Assembly (NCBI RefSeq): GCF_028609805.1
Contig: NZ_CP063189.1
Coordinates: 1,612,001 to 1,676,000, forward strand
Direction: 5' to 3'
DNA from: Corynebacterium massiliense DSM 45435
Lineage (GTDB): Bacteria; Actinomycetota; Actinomycetes; Mycobacteriales; Mycobacteriaceae
Length of the DNA: 64,000 nt
Position 1 is the first letter of the stretch, and each line of letters opens with the position of its first letter. Shown one piece after another: positions 55,764 through 63,595 of this stretch. A program made the translations under genes and the position numbers. The notes under the pieces were generated by a model. That model saw only the letters and a program-made list of their open reading frames with translations, was not told where the DNA came from and did not search any database.

Positions 55764-56086
55764 GGTGTTGAAGCTAAAGCGTCCCGCAACCGCCGTCTAG
55801 GGTTCGCCAGCGCACCTGTGGATAACTCGGCCGGTTTTGACCCGCAGGGACTGCCCACGACAGAATCCTCTGAGTTATCCACAGGCAGCGTCGCGAGGTT
55901 TTGGGGAATGCCCCGGTGCGCTGGTAATGTCTTTCCAGTTGCCAACGCTTTTGCGGCGCACTTGCCCGGCGAGCAGGACCTTGGGCTCGCAGCGCGCGCC
56001 AGTGCCGCGGACGGTCTCACGTCCAGGACACGCCGCTAAGCGCTGGTGTGAAACCTGTTCACCGAGAGCTTTAAGAGGTACGACTC
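55764..56086. other. Intergenic region with DnaA-box pair B and rpsT promoter
   Basis: 323 bp. Contains the promoter of the HNH gene (minus), the inverted DnaA-box pair 55817-55883, and the rpsT leader with AAGAGG site. Open frames here are not convincing. Confidence 0.6.
55817..55883. repeat. Inverted pair of DnaA-box sequences, locus B
   Basis: TGTGGATAA at 55817-55825 and TTATCCACA at 55875-55883, perfect DnaA boxes in inverted orientation spanning 67 bp. Extended arms CCTGTGGATAACT and GAGTTATCCACAGGC. Sits upstream of the second 13E12 gene. Confidence 0.7.
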
Positions 56087-56350
56087 ATGGCTAATATCAA
56101 GTCCAAGCAGAAGCGCATCATCACCAACGAAAAGGCTCGTCGTCGCAACAAGTCGATCCGTTCGGCTGTGCGCACCGAGATCCGCAAGTTCCGCGAGACC
56201 GTCGCTGCCGGCGACAAGGCGGCCGCCGAGAAGCAGCTGCGCGTGGCTTCCCGCAAGCTGGACAAGTCCGTGTCCAAGGGTGTCTTCCACCGCAACAACG
56301 CTGCCAACAAGAAGTCCCGCATGGCGCAGGCCCTCAACAAGATGGCCTAA
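56087..56350 (+). CDS. rpsT: 30S ribosomal protein S20
   Basis: 87 aa. [20 protein letters not shown], then [20 protein letters not shown] and [20 protein letters not shown], the whole family pattern. Binds 16S rRNA in the 30S subunit. Own terminator follows. Confidence 0.98.
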   Translation: MANIKSKQKRIITNEKARRRNKSIRSAVRTEIRKFRETVAAGDKAAAEKQLRVASRKLDKSVSKGVFHRNNAANKKSRMAQALNKMA

Positions 56351-56382
56351 CTCGCCGCGCGGTTTCACCGCTGGCTGATGCT

Positions 56383-56418
56383 GCCGGCTGCCCCGTTTGA
56401 CGGGGTGGCCGGCTTTTT
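56383..56418 (+). terminator. Rho-independent terminator of rpsT
   Basis: Stem GCCGGC (56383-56388) with GCCGGC (56408-56413) and CCCCG (56391-56395) with CGGGG (56401-56405), loop TTTGA, then five T. Confidence 0.85.
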
Positions 56419-56496
56419 GCGTGCCCAGTGTGTCATTTCACCAGCGCACGAGGCGAAAAGTTGGGTGTCCGGGGTCGCCGATAGGATGAGTAAACC

Positions 56497-57327
56497 ATGA
56501 GCCAGATTAAGCCGCTGTTGAAATGGGCGGGCGGGAAGCGCCAGCTGCTGCCGCAGATCCGCACCGCCCTGCCCGAGGAAGGTTGGGACCACTACTTCGA
56601 GCCTTTCTTAGGCGGCGGCGCGGTGCTGTGGTCGCTTACACCGCCGCGGGCGACCGTCAATGATCTCAACGGTGAGCTCATCACGCTCTACCGGGTGGTG
56701 CGCGATCACCCGGCAGAGCTGAAGGAGCGGCTTTCCTCCTACCCCAACGAGCCGGAGTTTTTCTACTCGCTGCGCGCCGTGGACCGCGACGTCGAGGCTT
56801 TCGCCGCGCTTGGCGATGTTTCCAGGGCCGCCCGCACCATCTACCTCAACCGGACCTGCTACAACGGTCTCTACCGCGTGAACTCGGCCGGCCAGTTCAA
56901 CGCGCCGTATGGCCGCTACCGCAACCCGACGATTTGCGATGGCCCGGCTATCGACGCCATGTCGGAGTACCTCAACGAGGCGGACGTCACGCTGCTCCAC
57001 GGCGACTACGCCGCCGCGGTGGCCCACGCCGGCGACGGTGACTTTGTCTACTTAGACCCGCCCTACGACCCGGTGAGCGTGACCAGTTCTTTCACCGGCT
57101 ACGCCGCCGGCGGTTTTGCGCGCCAGCAGCAGCACGAGCTCAAGGCTTTGTGCGATGATCTCGATTCCCGCGGCGTGAGGTTCCTGCTGTCGAATTCCGC
57201 GACGGAGTTTATCCGCGAGCTGTACGCCGACTACCGCGTGGAGGTGGTCGGCGCGACCCGTGCCATCAACTCGGTGGCCTCCCGGCGCGGCAAGATCGAC
57301 GAGGTTTTGGTGCGCAACTATGACTAA
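56497..57327 (+). CDS. DNA N6-adenine methyltransferase, D12/Dam-like class
   Basis: 276 aa. Motif X KWAGGK (9-14), motif I FEPFLGGG (34-41), catalytic motif IV DPPY (187-190), and YLNRTCYNGLYRVN and NSATEFIRELY typical of the DpnM/Dam group. Methylates adenine in a short site; this class often targets GATC, but specificity is not shown. A TAGGAT hexamer stands 9 nt before the ATG. Overlaps the next gene by 8 bp. Modification half of a type II system. Confidence 0.9.
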   Translation: MSQIKPLLKWAGGKRQLLPQIRTALPEEGWDHYFEPFLGGGAVLWSLTPPRATVNDLNGELITLYRVVRDHPAELKERLSSYPNEPEFFYSLRAVDRDVEAFAALGDVSRAARTIYLNRTCYNGLYRVNSAGQFNAPYGRYRNPTICDGPAIDAMSEYLNEADVTLLHGDYAAAVAHAGDGDFVYLDPPYDPVSVTSSFTGYAAGGFARQQQHELKALCDDLDSRGVRFLLSNSATEFIRELYADYRVEVVGATRAINSVASRRGKIDEVLVRNYD

Positions 57328-58705
57328 TGCGCGCCCGCCCGTCAGCGAGCTGCGGGAGCACTTCGGGGTGCCCGACACGGTGTGGCTCGGCGTCAACGAC
57401 GTGGGCTGGCTGCGGGTGCTGCACCACCCTGATTTCGCTGACCCGGGCAGCTGTTTCACCATTACCGCCCGCGAGCTGCACGAACTGTCTGGCCGGGAGC
57501 CGCGGCTGATGGCCAAGCACGACTTCCGGGGCGCGCGGCCGTGGATTTTCGAGCGCTACGGGCTGTCCATTTTGCCGCTTAGCCGCAGCCGCTACCTGGT
57601 GGGGCGCTTCGACGTCTACGCCGACTTCCCACCCGACGAGGAGCTAGGCCCAGTCCACGTCATGGGGCTGCCGAAGGGGTTGGACCCCCTGCACCACGAC
57701 GCGGTGTCCTCAGAGGGGCTGGCGCTCGCGGCCGCGTACGCCTCGGGCATGTTGCGCGACTTTCTGGGATCGACTGAGCTCTACCCCACCGTCTCTGGCC
57801 GGATGTCTACCGGCTCGTTCGATCTCCGCGTGGAGGGCATCGCTGCGCCAGTGACCGTCGACCGCGCCCAGATGGAGATTGACGCCGGTTTTGAAAGCGC
57901 CGACCACCTCGCGGTGGTGGAGGCCAAAAATCACCTCACCGCCGACTTCAACGTCCGGCAGCTGTACTACCCCTACCGTCGCTTTTCTGCCCAGTTATCC
58001 AAGCCGGTCCGGCCGGTGTACGTGGTGTATTCCAACGGCGTGTTCCGCCTTTACCTCTACGAATTCCCGCACGCGGAGTCCTACCGCGGTATCCGGTTGG
58101 TCAAGGCCGCGCGCTACGCCGTTAGCCCCAGCACCATCGATCGGGCAACGCTTGCGCAGGCGGTGGATTCCACCACGCCGGTGGCACTCGAAGACATCGC
58201 CGCGCCGTTCCCGCAGGCCGATAGCTTCGACCGCGTCGTCAACCTGTGTGAACTGCTCTACGCCTCGGAGCTATCCACCGACGAGATCGTCGACGAGTAC
58301 GTATTCACGTCCCGGCAGGCGGCCTACTATGTGCAAGCCGCGGCCTTCCTCGGGTTGGCGGAGCGTACTGATAGCGCGGCGCAGCTGACGGAAACGGGGC
58401 GGCGCATCATCGGCACGCGTGAGCGCACCCCGCGCAACCTGGCGCTGGTGCACCAGCTCGCCTCCCGCCCCGTTCTGCGCGAGGCGCTCGCCTTAGCCGC
58501 CGGCGCGGGAGACGTGCCGCCGGTTGACGATGTCGTCGGCACCATGCAGTCCGCCGGCGTAGACCTTGGCGAGCAGACGCTGAAGCGGCGGGCGCGCACC
58601 GTGCAACGCTGGGTGCAGTGGGCGCTGGACCTGTGCGCGGAAGACGCGGCCGGCAGCACGCCCAGCGGCCAGCTGCTGCTGCCGGTCGTCGACGAGGGCG
58701 CGTAG
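57320..58705 (+). CDS. Putative type II restriction endonuclease
   Basis: 461 aa from ATG 57320, overlapping the methylase by 8 bp. A PD-(D/E)XK-like core: D188 in QMEIDAG, then HLAVVEAKN with E201-x-K203, followed by QLYYPYRRF. The N-terminal 170 residues and the C-terminal winged-helix-like part (VFTSRQAAYYVQAAAFLGL) could bind DNA. Family not certain, but genetic coupling to a methylase and the catalytic motif support a restriction role. It sits between rpsT and the LysE exporter, a break in the common gene order, so likely acquired. Confidence 0.78.
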   Translation: MTNARPPVSELREHFGVPDTVWLGVNDVGWLRVLHHPDFADPGSCFTITARELHELSGREPRLMAKHDFRGARPWIFERYGLSILPLSRSRYLVGRFDVYADFPPDEELGPVHVMGLPKGLDPLHHDAVSSEGLALAAAYASGMLRDFLGSTELYPTVSGRMSTGSFDLRVEGIAAPVTVDRAQMEIDAGFESADHLAVVEAKNHLTADFNVRQLYYPYRRFSAQLSKPVRPVYVVYSNGVFRLYLYEFPHAESYRGIRLVKAARYAVSPSTIDRATLAQAVDSTTPVALEDIAAPFPQADSFDRVVNLCELLYASELSTDEIVDEYVFTSRQAAYYVQAAAFLGLAERTDSAAQLTETGRRIIGTRERTPRNLALVHQLASRPVLREALALAAGAGDVPPVDDVVGTMQSAGVDLGEQTLKRRARTVQRWVQWALDLCAEDAAGSTPSGQLLLPVVDEGA

Positions 58706-58777
58706 TCCGCGCTAGCGCGCACACTGCGCAGGCGCGTAGCCGGCGCAGGCGCAACCGGCGCAGACCAGTACCGGCAG

Positions 58778-59422
58778 CTAGATAAAGGATGTAACACCGG
58801 CGATGACGAGGGCCGCGCCGGCGACGACGAAGAAGGCGCCGGAGCCGATGTCGATCCCCGGGCCCGCCTTGAGAAGGCGGCGACGCACCGCGGCGGTGGA
58901 GACCACCACCGCGAGCGTGAGGAAGAGCGCGACGCTGGTCAACGACAACCCGGCGATGAGCGTCACGGACGCGCCGATGCCGGCGTGCGCGGGCAGAAGC
59001 GGAGCGATGAGCGAGGCCAAAAAGAGCACAATCTTCGGGTTCGACAGGTTGCAGGCCACGCCCGCGCGATACGAGCGGATCGGCCGGCCCAACACGCCCT
59101 CGACCTCCTCCAGGCTCGCCGGCGGATACTTGCGCTGGATGAGCCCGCCGCGCACCAGCCGGGAACCCATGTAAATCAGAAACGATCCGCCGACAATCTG
59201 CACCGCCCCGAGAATCTCCGGGAACGTGGAAAGAACCGTAGCAGCGCCGAAGACGGTGAGGCTAAACCAGCACAACGCGCCGGTTTGTACGCCGAGCGCC
59301 GCCGCTACGGCATGCCTGCGCGACTTGGTGGCCAGCCGGGTGACCAAGACGGTGTCCGGGCCCGGGGAAATACTGCCGACTAGGTTCAACATCAGGACGG
59401 TGAGATATGCCGAAAGGGTCAT
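58778..59422 (-). CDS. LysE/RhtB-family amino acid exporter
   Basis: 214 aa from ATG 59422. LNLVGSISPGPDTVLVTRLA is the family signature, followed by GALCWFSLTVFGAATVL, GGSFLIYMGSRLVRGG and CNLSNPKIVLFLASLI. Five to six helices. Exports amino acids or homoserine-like metabolites. It precedes holA on the opposite side of the RM pair; I recall an RhtB-type gene between rpsT and holA in relatives. Confidence 0.9.
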   Translation of the reverse strand: MTLSAYLTVLMLNLVGSISPGPDTVLVTRLATKSRRHAVAAALGVQTGALCWFSLTVFGAATVLSTFPEILGAVQIVGGSFLIYMGSRLVRGGLIQRKYPPASLEEVEGVLGRPIRSYRAGVACNLSNPKIVLFLASLIAPLLPAHAGIGASVTLIAGLSLTSVALFLTLAVVVSTAAVRRRLLKAGPGIDIGSGAFFVVAGAALVIAGVTSFI

Positions 59423-59474
59423 CGCCAACCTGCCGTCCCGCCGCACGCTGTTTCAGACCTCATGACCCTACACG

Positions 59475-60440
59475 TTAACGGGCGAGCCGGGCGATGCGGC
59501 GGACGGCCTCTTCGACCGCATATTCCGGCTCGCCGCCCTGCCCTTTGACCTCGGCATCGAGCTCCGCCATGAGGATGACCGCCTGGGTGATGTTGGCGCC
59601 GGACCAGCGCCGGGCAACCGGCTGCGCCATCTTCACCACGAAGGGATTCAAACCAGCCTGCTTGGCCACGGAGAAGTTGTCCCCACGGGCGGTATACAGC
59701 CGCGCGATGACCCCGACCTTGTTCGCCAGCGCCATCGCGATGGCCACCGGCGAGGCACCCAGCTGCAGCGCACGCCGGCAGGAGGCGACGGCCGCTTCGA
59801 CCTTGCCCTCGACGGCGGCATCGGCAATGTCCCAGTTGGCCACCTCGGCCACGCCGACGTAGTACTGCTGCACCGCCTCGCGAGTGACATTCCCGCCCGT
59901 GTCCGCCACGAGTTGGGAGACGGCGGAGGCGAGTTCGCGGAGGTCGGACCCGACGCCATCGAGAAGCGCATGCACCACGTCCGGGGTCGGCCGCACGCCG
60001 TGGGACTGAAACTCCCGCATCACCCACTGCTGCAGATCCCGCGGGTGGAGGGAAAACACCTCGTGGACCTCGCCCGCCTTGCGGAGCTTGGCCACCAGTT
60101 CCGGCGGCTTCTTTTTGCCCTTCAGCGTCTTCGCGGTGACGTGGTAGACCACCACGATGGTCATGCCGGGAGCAGGCGCTTTCGCAGCAGAAAGGATGTG
60201 CGCTACCGCGTCCTTCCCGGCGCGCTCCGCGTCGGTGATGATGACAACGCGGTTGTCACCGAACAGCGAGGGGCTGGTCGCCTCCGCGATTTCCCCCTCG
60301 GTGACGTCGCTGGCTTTCAGCCGGGTAACCTCGGGCTGCGCGCCCGCGTTGTCAGCCACGGCGCGCTGGATGGATAGCCGGGCACGCTCGGTGAGGAATT
60401 CGTCGTCGCCCAAAATGAGATGCACCGCGGAGGAAGGCAT
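59475..60440 (-). CDS. holA: DNA polymerase III delta subunit
   Basis: 321 aa. VHLILGDDEFLTERAR, NRVVIITDAERAGKDAV, LSAAKAPAPGMTIVVVYH and the C-terminal clamp-loader part AELDAEVKGQGGEPEYAVEEAVRRIARLAR (in parts). Clamp-loader wrench subunit. TAGCCT (60453-60448 on minus) ends 7 nt before the ATG, so leaderless. Confidence 0.94.
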   Translation of the reverse strand: MPSSAVHLILGDDEFLTERARLSIQRAVADNAGAQPEVTRLKASDVTEGEIAEATSPSLFGDNRVVIITDAERAGKDAVAHILSAAKAPAPGMTIVVVYHVTAKTLKGKKKPPELVAKLRKAGEVHEVFSLHPRDLQQWVMREFQSHGVRPTPDVVHALLDGVGSDLRELASAVSQLVADTGGNVTREAVQQYYVGVAEVANWDIADAAVEGKVEAAVASCRRALQLGASPVAIAMALANKVGVIARLYTARGDNFSVAKQAGLNPFVVKMAQPVARRWSGANITQAVILMAELDAEVKGQGGEPEYAVEEAVRRIARLAR

Positions 60441-60506
60441 GACGTACAGGCTACTACCCTCGCGGCCACCGCCAACTAAACATCGACATGGTAACTATTT
60501 GCCACA

Positions 60507-60653
60507 ATGTCTACCCGAACCACGTGGACCCCCGAAGAGGCGGGTGCATCGAGACCGCCGGCGTTTACTTCGAAGCGGTCACCGCCGCACATCCCAGCCA
60601 ATGGATACCCACCCTCACGGGATAACCAACTGGTTCGCTCTGGGAAGGAGTAG
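60507..60653 (+). CDS. 48-aa small protein upstream of membrane protein, candidate
   Basis: ATG 60507 to TAG 60653. Sequence MSTRTTWTPEEAGASRPPAF then TSKRSPPHIPANGYPPSRDN. Proline-rich, basic, no membrane span. Its stop codon lies inside the space between the GGAAGG ribosome site and the next start, a layout for coupling. No -10 match was convincing. Could be chance. Confidence 0.35.
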   Translation: MSTRTTWTPEEAGASRPPAFTSKRSPPHIPANGYPPSRDNQLVRSGKE

Positions 60654-60658
60654 CAACG

Positions 60659-61000
60659 ATGGAAATGGAAAAGGTCCGCCGCCCGTGGGCGGAACTCGTA
60701 GTGGGGATCATCGGTCTTGCTGTGCTCGCGATCGCCCCTGTGAGTATCAGTTGGGTGGGCATAGTCGCCGTAATCGTCGCGGTAGTCTCGACGCTTGTCA
60801 CCCTTGTTGCGGCGCGTTTTTCCTCCCGGTGGCAGGTTATCTTGCTGTTCATCGGAATCGTCTTAACAGCCGCTGGTATCTGGTACGGCATTCAGCACGA
60901 ATCGGACACGGATATCTTCTCCCTGGCCCTTCTTTGGATCGTGGGAAGCGGCCTCGTGCTTTCGTCTTTTTTGACCTTGCTCTGCCGGATAAAGGGCTAG
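60659..61000 (+). CDS. Small four-helix membrane protein of unknown function
   Basis: 113 aa from ATG 60659 with GGAAGG 9 nt upstream. Four predicted helices: LVVGIIGLAVLAIAPVSI, VGIVAVIVAVVSTLVTLVA, WQVILLFIGIVLTAAGIWYG, IFSLALLWIVGSGLVLSSFL. Its stop overlaps the comEC stop by 4 bp. No family recognised; it breaks the holA-comEC spacing and may be an insertion. Confidence 0.7.
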   Translation: MEMEKVRRPWAELVVGIIGLAVLAIAPVSISWVGIVAVIVAVVSTLVTLVAARFSSRWQVILLFIGIVLTAAGIWYGIQHESDTDIFSLALLWIVGSGLVLSSFLTLLCRIKG

Positions 61001-62667
61001 AAGTGCCCGTCGGCCGCGCGCTGGGTGCCGTCTTCGAACACGCGTACTTCACCGTCGCGCTCGGGGTACAGCACGGCCACCCCGGCGCGGGTGACAGACG
61101 GGCGGTCCCGGGGTCTTGTATCCCCGCCGTCCCCGGTCACGATGATGGCGACGATGCCGGGATAAGGCCCGCGGGTGTCGATGTCCTCCTCCCGCTGCAC
61201 CACGACGGTGTTGCTATCGGTAAGCTCTATCTCTCGCGCGCCGCGGGGCAGATCGATGCCGCGGCCGGCGAGGAGGGCGACCGCGGCGACGGTGACGGCG
61301 GCAGTCGAGCGGGGGCGGGCATACATGAGGCCAGCGGCCACCCAGCCGTAGGCTACCGCCACGGCCAGCGGGCCGGCCGCAATCTTATCTACCGGCAGCC
61401 GCATGCAGGCCCGTGCGACGAAGTGAATCCACCACGTGCACGGCTCAATCACCTTGACCGGCAGCACCGCCACGGCCGCCAGCGGTGCCGGCAGCTGCGC
61501 GCATAGAGCGGCGATAAGGCCGACGAGCGTCACCGGCGCGGCCGCGGGTGCTACCAGCACGTTCGCTAAGACTGAGATCACCGACACCTCGCCGGCCATC
61601 AGTGCGACGATCGGGATGGTCACCGCGTCCGCAGCGATGGCCACCGCCAAGGCGCGCACCACGCTGGCCGGCAGCCGGGTGCGTCCTAACGCGCGGATGA
61701 GCAGCGGGGATAAGGCGACAATCCCGGCGGTGGCGGCAACCGACAGGGCAAAACCGAAATCCACCGCCAGGTCGCTGCGCCACAGCACGAGGCCGAAGAC
61801 CGACAGGCTCAGCGCGTGCATGGGCTCCATCCGCGCCGACCCCACCACGGCGCACAACCCGGCTACTCCCGTGACCGCCGCGCGCAACACGGACGGCTCC
61901 GGGCCGACCAATAAGACGTAGGCGCCGAGGGCCGCTAGCGCCGCGGCGAACTGCCCACGCGGGCCGAACGCGCACCAGCTGGCAATGACGGCCGCACTCG
62001 CCGTAACGATCGTGATATTCGCCCCGCTGACCGCGCTGAGGTGGCTCAAGCCAGTGTCGATGTAAAGCTGCTTTTCCGCCGCCGTCTGGAGGCTGGTATC
62101 GCCTAACACCATGCCCGGAAGTAGCCCCTGGCTCGCCTCGCCGACCCACTGCTCGACGAGACCGCGGAAATTCGCCGCCACCCCGTCGGCCCACGCGTAC
62201 AGTCCCCGCGGTGCCTTCACGTCCGCGGAGCGCGCGTTCAGCACGATCCCGGAAAGACTCGTCCGGTCGGCGTCTACCGCGCGAGCGCGCGCGGTCACCA
62301 CGGAGCCCACTGCCGCGTCGCCGGAAAGCTCCCCGGCGAACATGGGCACCTGCGTGGGATACCCGGGGATCTGGACCTTGAGGTACCAGCCGCCGGCATC
62401 AGTCGGGGCAGGCCGCGCCACTATGCGCCCGGTGATCTCCCCGACGGCCTCAAAGGCCTGCCACCGCGCCCGGCGCGTGGCGGCGGTAACGAGCGCCAGC
62501 GCGCCCGCGCCCCCAATCAGCACGGCCTGCCCGCGCACGCCACGTATCCACAGCGCGACGACCCCCGCCGCCACCAGCGCGGTGAACCAGACCTCGCACC
62601 CCAGCGTCACCGCGATAACCATCGCCCACGCCACGAGGGCGCAGGGCGCTAAGCGCAGCTCCCTCAC
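60997..62667 (-). CDS. comEC: ComEC/Rec2-type DNA uptake channel
   Basis: 556 aa. Hydrophobic core with HLSAVSGANITIVTASA in the Competence domain and YIDTGLSHLS; at least 10 helices. The C-terminal part beyond residue 480 is short, without the HxHxDH motif of a beta-lactamase-like nuclease. Known ComEC proteins of full length often have it, so the nuclease part is absent. Overlaps comEA by ATGA. Confidence 0.88.
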   Translation of the reverse strand: MRELRLAPCALVAWAMVIAVTLGCEVWFTALVAAGVVALWIRGVRGQAVLIGGAGALALVTAATRRARWQAFEAVGEITGRIVARPAPTDAGGWYLKVQIPGYPTQVPMFAGELSGDAAVGSVVTARARAVDADRTSLSGIVLNARSADVKAPRGLYAWADGVAANFRGLVEQWVGEASQGLLPGMVLGDTSLQTAAEKQLYIDTGLSHLSAVSGANITIVTASAAVIASWCAFGPRGQFAAALAALGAYVLLVGPEPSVLRAAVTGVAGLCAVVGSARMEPMHALSLSVFGLVLWRSDLAVDFGFALSVAATAGIVALSPLLIRALGRTRLPASVVRALAVAIAADAVTIPIVALMAGEVSVISVLANVLVAPAAAPVTLVGLIAALCAQLPAPLAAVAVLPVKVIEPCTWWIHFVARACMRLPVDKIAAGPLAVAVAYGWVAAGLMYARPRSTAAVTVAAVALLAGRGIDLPRGAREIELTDSNTVVVQREEDIDTRGPYPGIVAIIVTGDGGDTRPRDRPSVTRAGVAVLYPERDGEVRVFEDGTQRAADGHF

Positions 62668-63443
62668 ACGGTGACCTTGCCTTCCAGCTGGGCCATCTTG
62701 GCCGGTCCAATGCCGGAGACCTCCAACAGTTGCTCCACCGCAGTAAACGGGCCGTGCTCTTCGCGGAAGGACACAATCGCCGCGGCGGTCACATCGCCCA
62801 CCCCGCTCAGCGTCTTCAGCTCCTCGGCACCGGCGGTGTTGATATTGATCAGGCCGCCGCTTACGCCCGCGCCCGCGCTGGGCGCCACATCCGGTGAGCC
62901 ACCCGGCTGGTCCCCGACCACGAAGCTTCCCCCGGTCGGCGGCGCCGGCTCCCCCTCCGGGGCGGGAGGGCCGACGACGATTTGCTGGCCATCGGCAAGC
63001 AACTGCGCCTGGTTGAGCGAGTTGATGTCGGCGCCGCTTCCCGGACGCGCAATGGCCAGGGCGTCCGCCACCCGCGCGCCGGGAGCGAGGGTGACAAGCC
63101 CAGCCTGCTCGACGTCCCCCACGACGGAGACGACCACTGACGTCGGCTCGCTCGTGGCCGCAGGGGACGCCGTTGTCGCATCACCCGGGTGCGCCGACAG
63201 CTCCAGGGACGGCAACTGCCCGCCTCCCCCATCGCCCGCGGCCGCTGGGTCGCCGCCCGCGCCGGAACGGGCGGAACACCCCGCCCACACCGCAAGACCG
63301 ACGGCAAGAATGACCACCACGACAACGGCGTGGAGGACGGGCACGTGGATGCGCAGGGACGGGTATCGGACGGCGAGGAGATCTTCCTCCCCGGTGGGTC
63401 GGGTCAGTTCGCGGATGCGGTCGCTTACGTGTGGGGGCGCCAT
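62664..63443 (-). CDS. comEA: ComEA-type helix-hairpin-helix DNA-binding protein
   Basis: 259 aa. One membrane helix at about residues 36-55 (AVVVVVILAVGLAVWAG), SLBB domain at about 100-160 (VVGDVEQAGLVTLAPGARVADALA), and two HhH motifs at the C-terminus: LININTAGAEELKTLSGVGDVTAAAIVSFREEHGPF (in parts) and SGIGPAKMAQLE. It binds double-stranded DNA and hands it to ComEC. Long Gly/Pro-rich linker between anchor and SLBB. Confidence 0.92.
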   Translation of the reverse strand: MAPPHVSDRIRELTRPTGEEDLLAVRYPSLRIHVPVLHAVVVVVILAVGLAVWAGCSARSGAGGDPAAAGDGGGGQLPSLELSAHPGDATTASPAATSEPTSVVVSVVGDVEQAGLVTLAPGARVADALAIARPGSGADINSLNQAQLLADGQQIVVGPPAPEGEPAPPTGGSFVVGDQPGGSPDVAPSAGAGVSGGLININTAGAEELKTLSGVGDVTAAAIVSFREEHGPFTAVEQLLEVSGIGPAKMAQLEGKVTV

Positions 63444-63496
63444 GCAGGTGACGCTAAGGCCCGGGCGCGGAAAATCCTAGGGGTAAAAGGCCCGCC

Positions 63497-63563
63497 TGTG
63501 GATAACTCCCCTCCCCGGGCCCGAAATTCGCGCGTTGTGCCCGAAAATGGCCACTTATCCACA
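63497..63563. repeat. Inverted pair of DnaA-box sequences, locus C
   Basis: TGTGGATAA at 63497-63505 and TTATCCACA at 63555-63563, again spanning 67 bp, between comEA and degV. Arms CCTGTGGATAACT and CTTATCCACAGGC. No HNH gene here. Confidence 0.7.
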
Positions 63564-63595
63564 GGCGATCCCGTTCGCCGCGCGGATCCGGCCGT

